Of a stretch of DNA of 6,100 nt, positions 6,071-6,100 are shown in pieces (the first letter of the stretch is position 1; every line of letters starts with the position of its first letter). Under the pieces are notes generated by a model that saw only the letters and a list, made by a program, of their open reading frames with translations, did not search any database and was not told the DNA's origin. The stretch covers positions 1 through 6,100 of the forward strand of contig JAEYSJ010000349.1 in the NCBI GenBank assembly GCA_023434855.1. The letters run 5' to 3'. The position numbers were made by a program, and so were the translations under genes. Source of the stretch: Bacillota bacterium (GTDB lineage Bacteria; Bacillota_C; Negativicutes; JAEYSJ01).

Positions 6071-6100
6071 CTATTTAACAACGACATTCACTAATTTCTG
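6071..6100 (-). CDS. Last codons of an unidentified gene (partial at right edge)
   Basis: Reading in from the right edge on the minus strand, one frame gives QKLVNVVVK and then TAG (6071-6073), 16 bases before a strong terminator in the same direction. That spacing is what is expected for the end of a gene. A second frame (EISECRC, TAA at 6075-6077) is possible but less protein-like. Nine residues are too few to name a family. Confidence 0.5.
   Translation of the reverse strand, partial: QKLVNVVVK

Overview
The window looks like chromosomal DNA from an anaerobic, low-to-mid-GC Firmicute. My best guess is the Negativicutes/Clostridia side (for example Sporomusaceae), inferred from the Bacillus/Clostridium-like glycogen enzymes, Gram-positive style Shine-Dalgarno sites and a lone ComEA. 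This is family resemblance read by eye, not a database match. Four complete genes are present, all on the minus strand: glgA (glycogen synthase), glgP (glycogen phosphorylase), wrbA (FMN-binding NAD(P)H:quinone oxidoreductase) and comEA (DNA-binding competence protein). A gene fragment sits at each edge.

Right to left, in the direction of transcription: the last codons of an unidentified minus-strand gene (6071-6100) are followed by a strong intrinsic terminator (6027-6054). This makes glgA the first gene of a new transcription unit. About 340 bp without a credible gene (5684-6026) then form the glgA upstream region. It holds a 16-bp match to a sigma-54 (RpoN/SigL) -24/-12 promoter, overlapping TTTTGG/CCAAAA dyads centred about 80-90 bp upstream of the predicted start, and further out a long imperfect hairpin. 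glgA and glgP follow with only 9 nt between them, and the glgP ribosome binding site overlaps the glgA stop codon.

GlgA extends alpha-1,4-glucan from ADP-glucose, and GlgP releases glucose-1-phosphate from it by phosphorolysis. Together they give a synthesis/mobilisation pair. ADP-glucose pyrophosphorylase (GlgC/GlgD) and branching enzyme (GlgB) are not in the window and must be encoded elsewhere.

After a 106-bp gap with a bulged inverted repeat come wrbA and, 60 bp later, comEA. They could be read through from glgAP or have their own promoter, and no strong promoter is visible there. comEA lacks an adjacent comEC. To its left, an AT-rich 148-bp convergent gap separates it from the 3' end of a plus-strand gene entering from the left edge, which encodes a protein with a C-terminal hydrophobic helix.

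The genes themselves are ordinary. The most interesting signal is the putative sigma-54/enhancer control region in front of glgAP. The substituted ADP-binding loop of GlgA and the hairpin upstream are secondary points.
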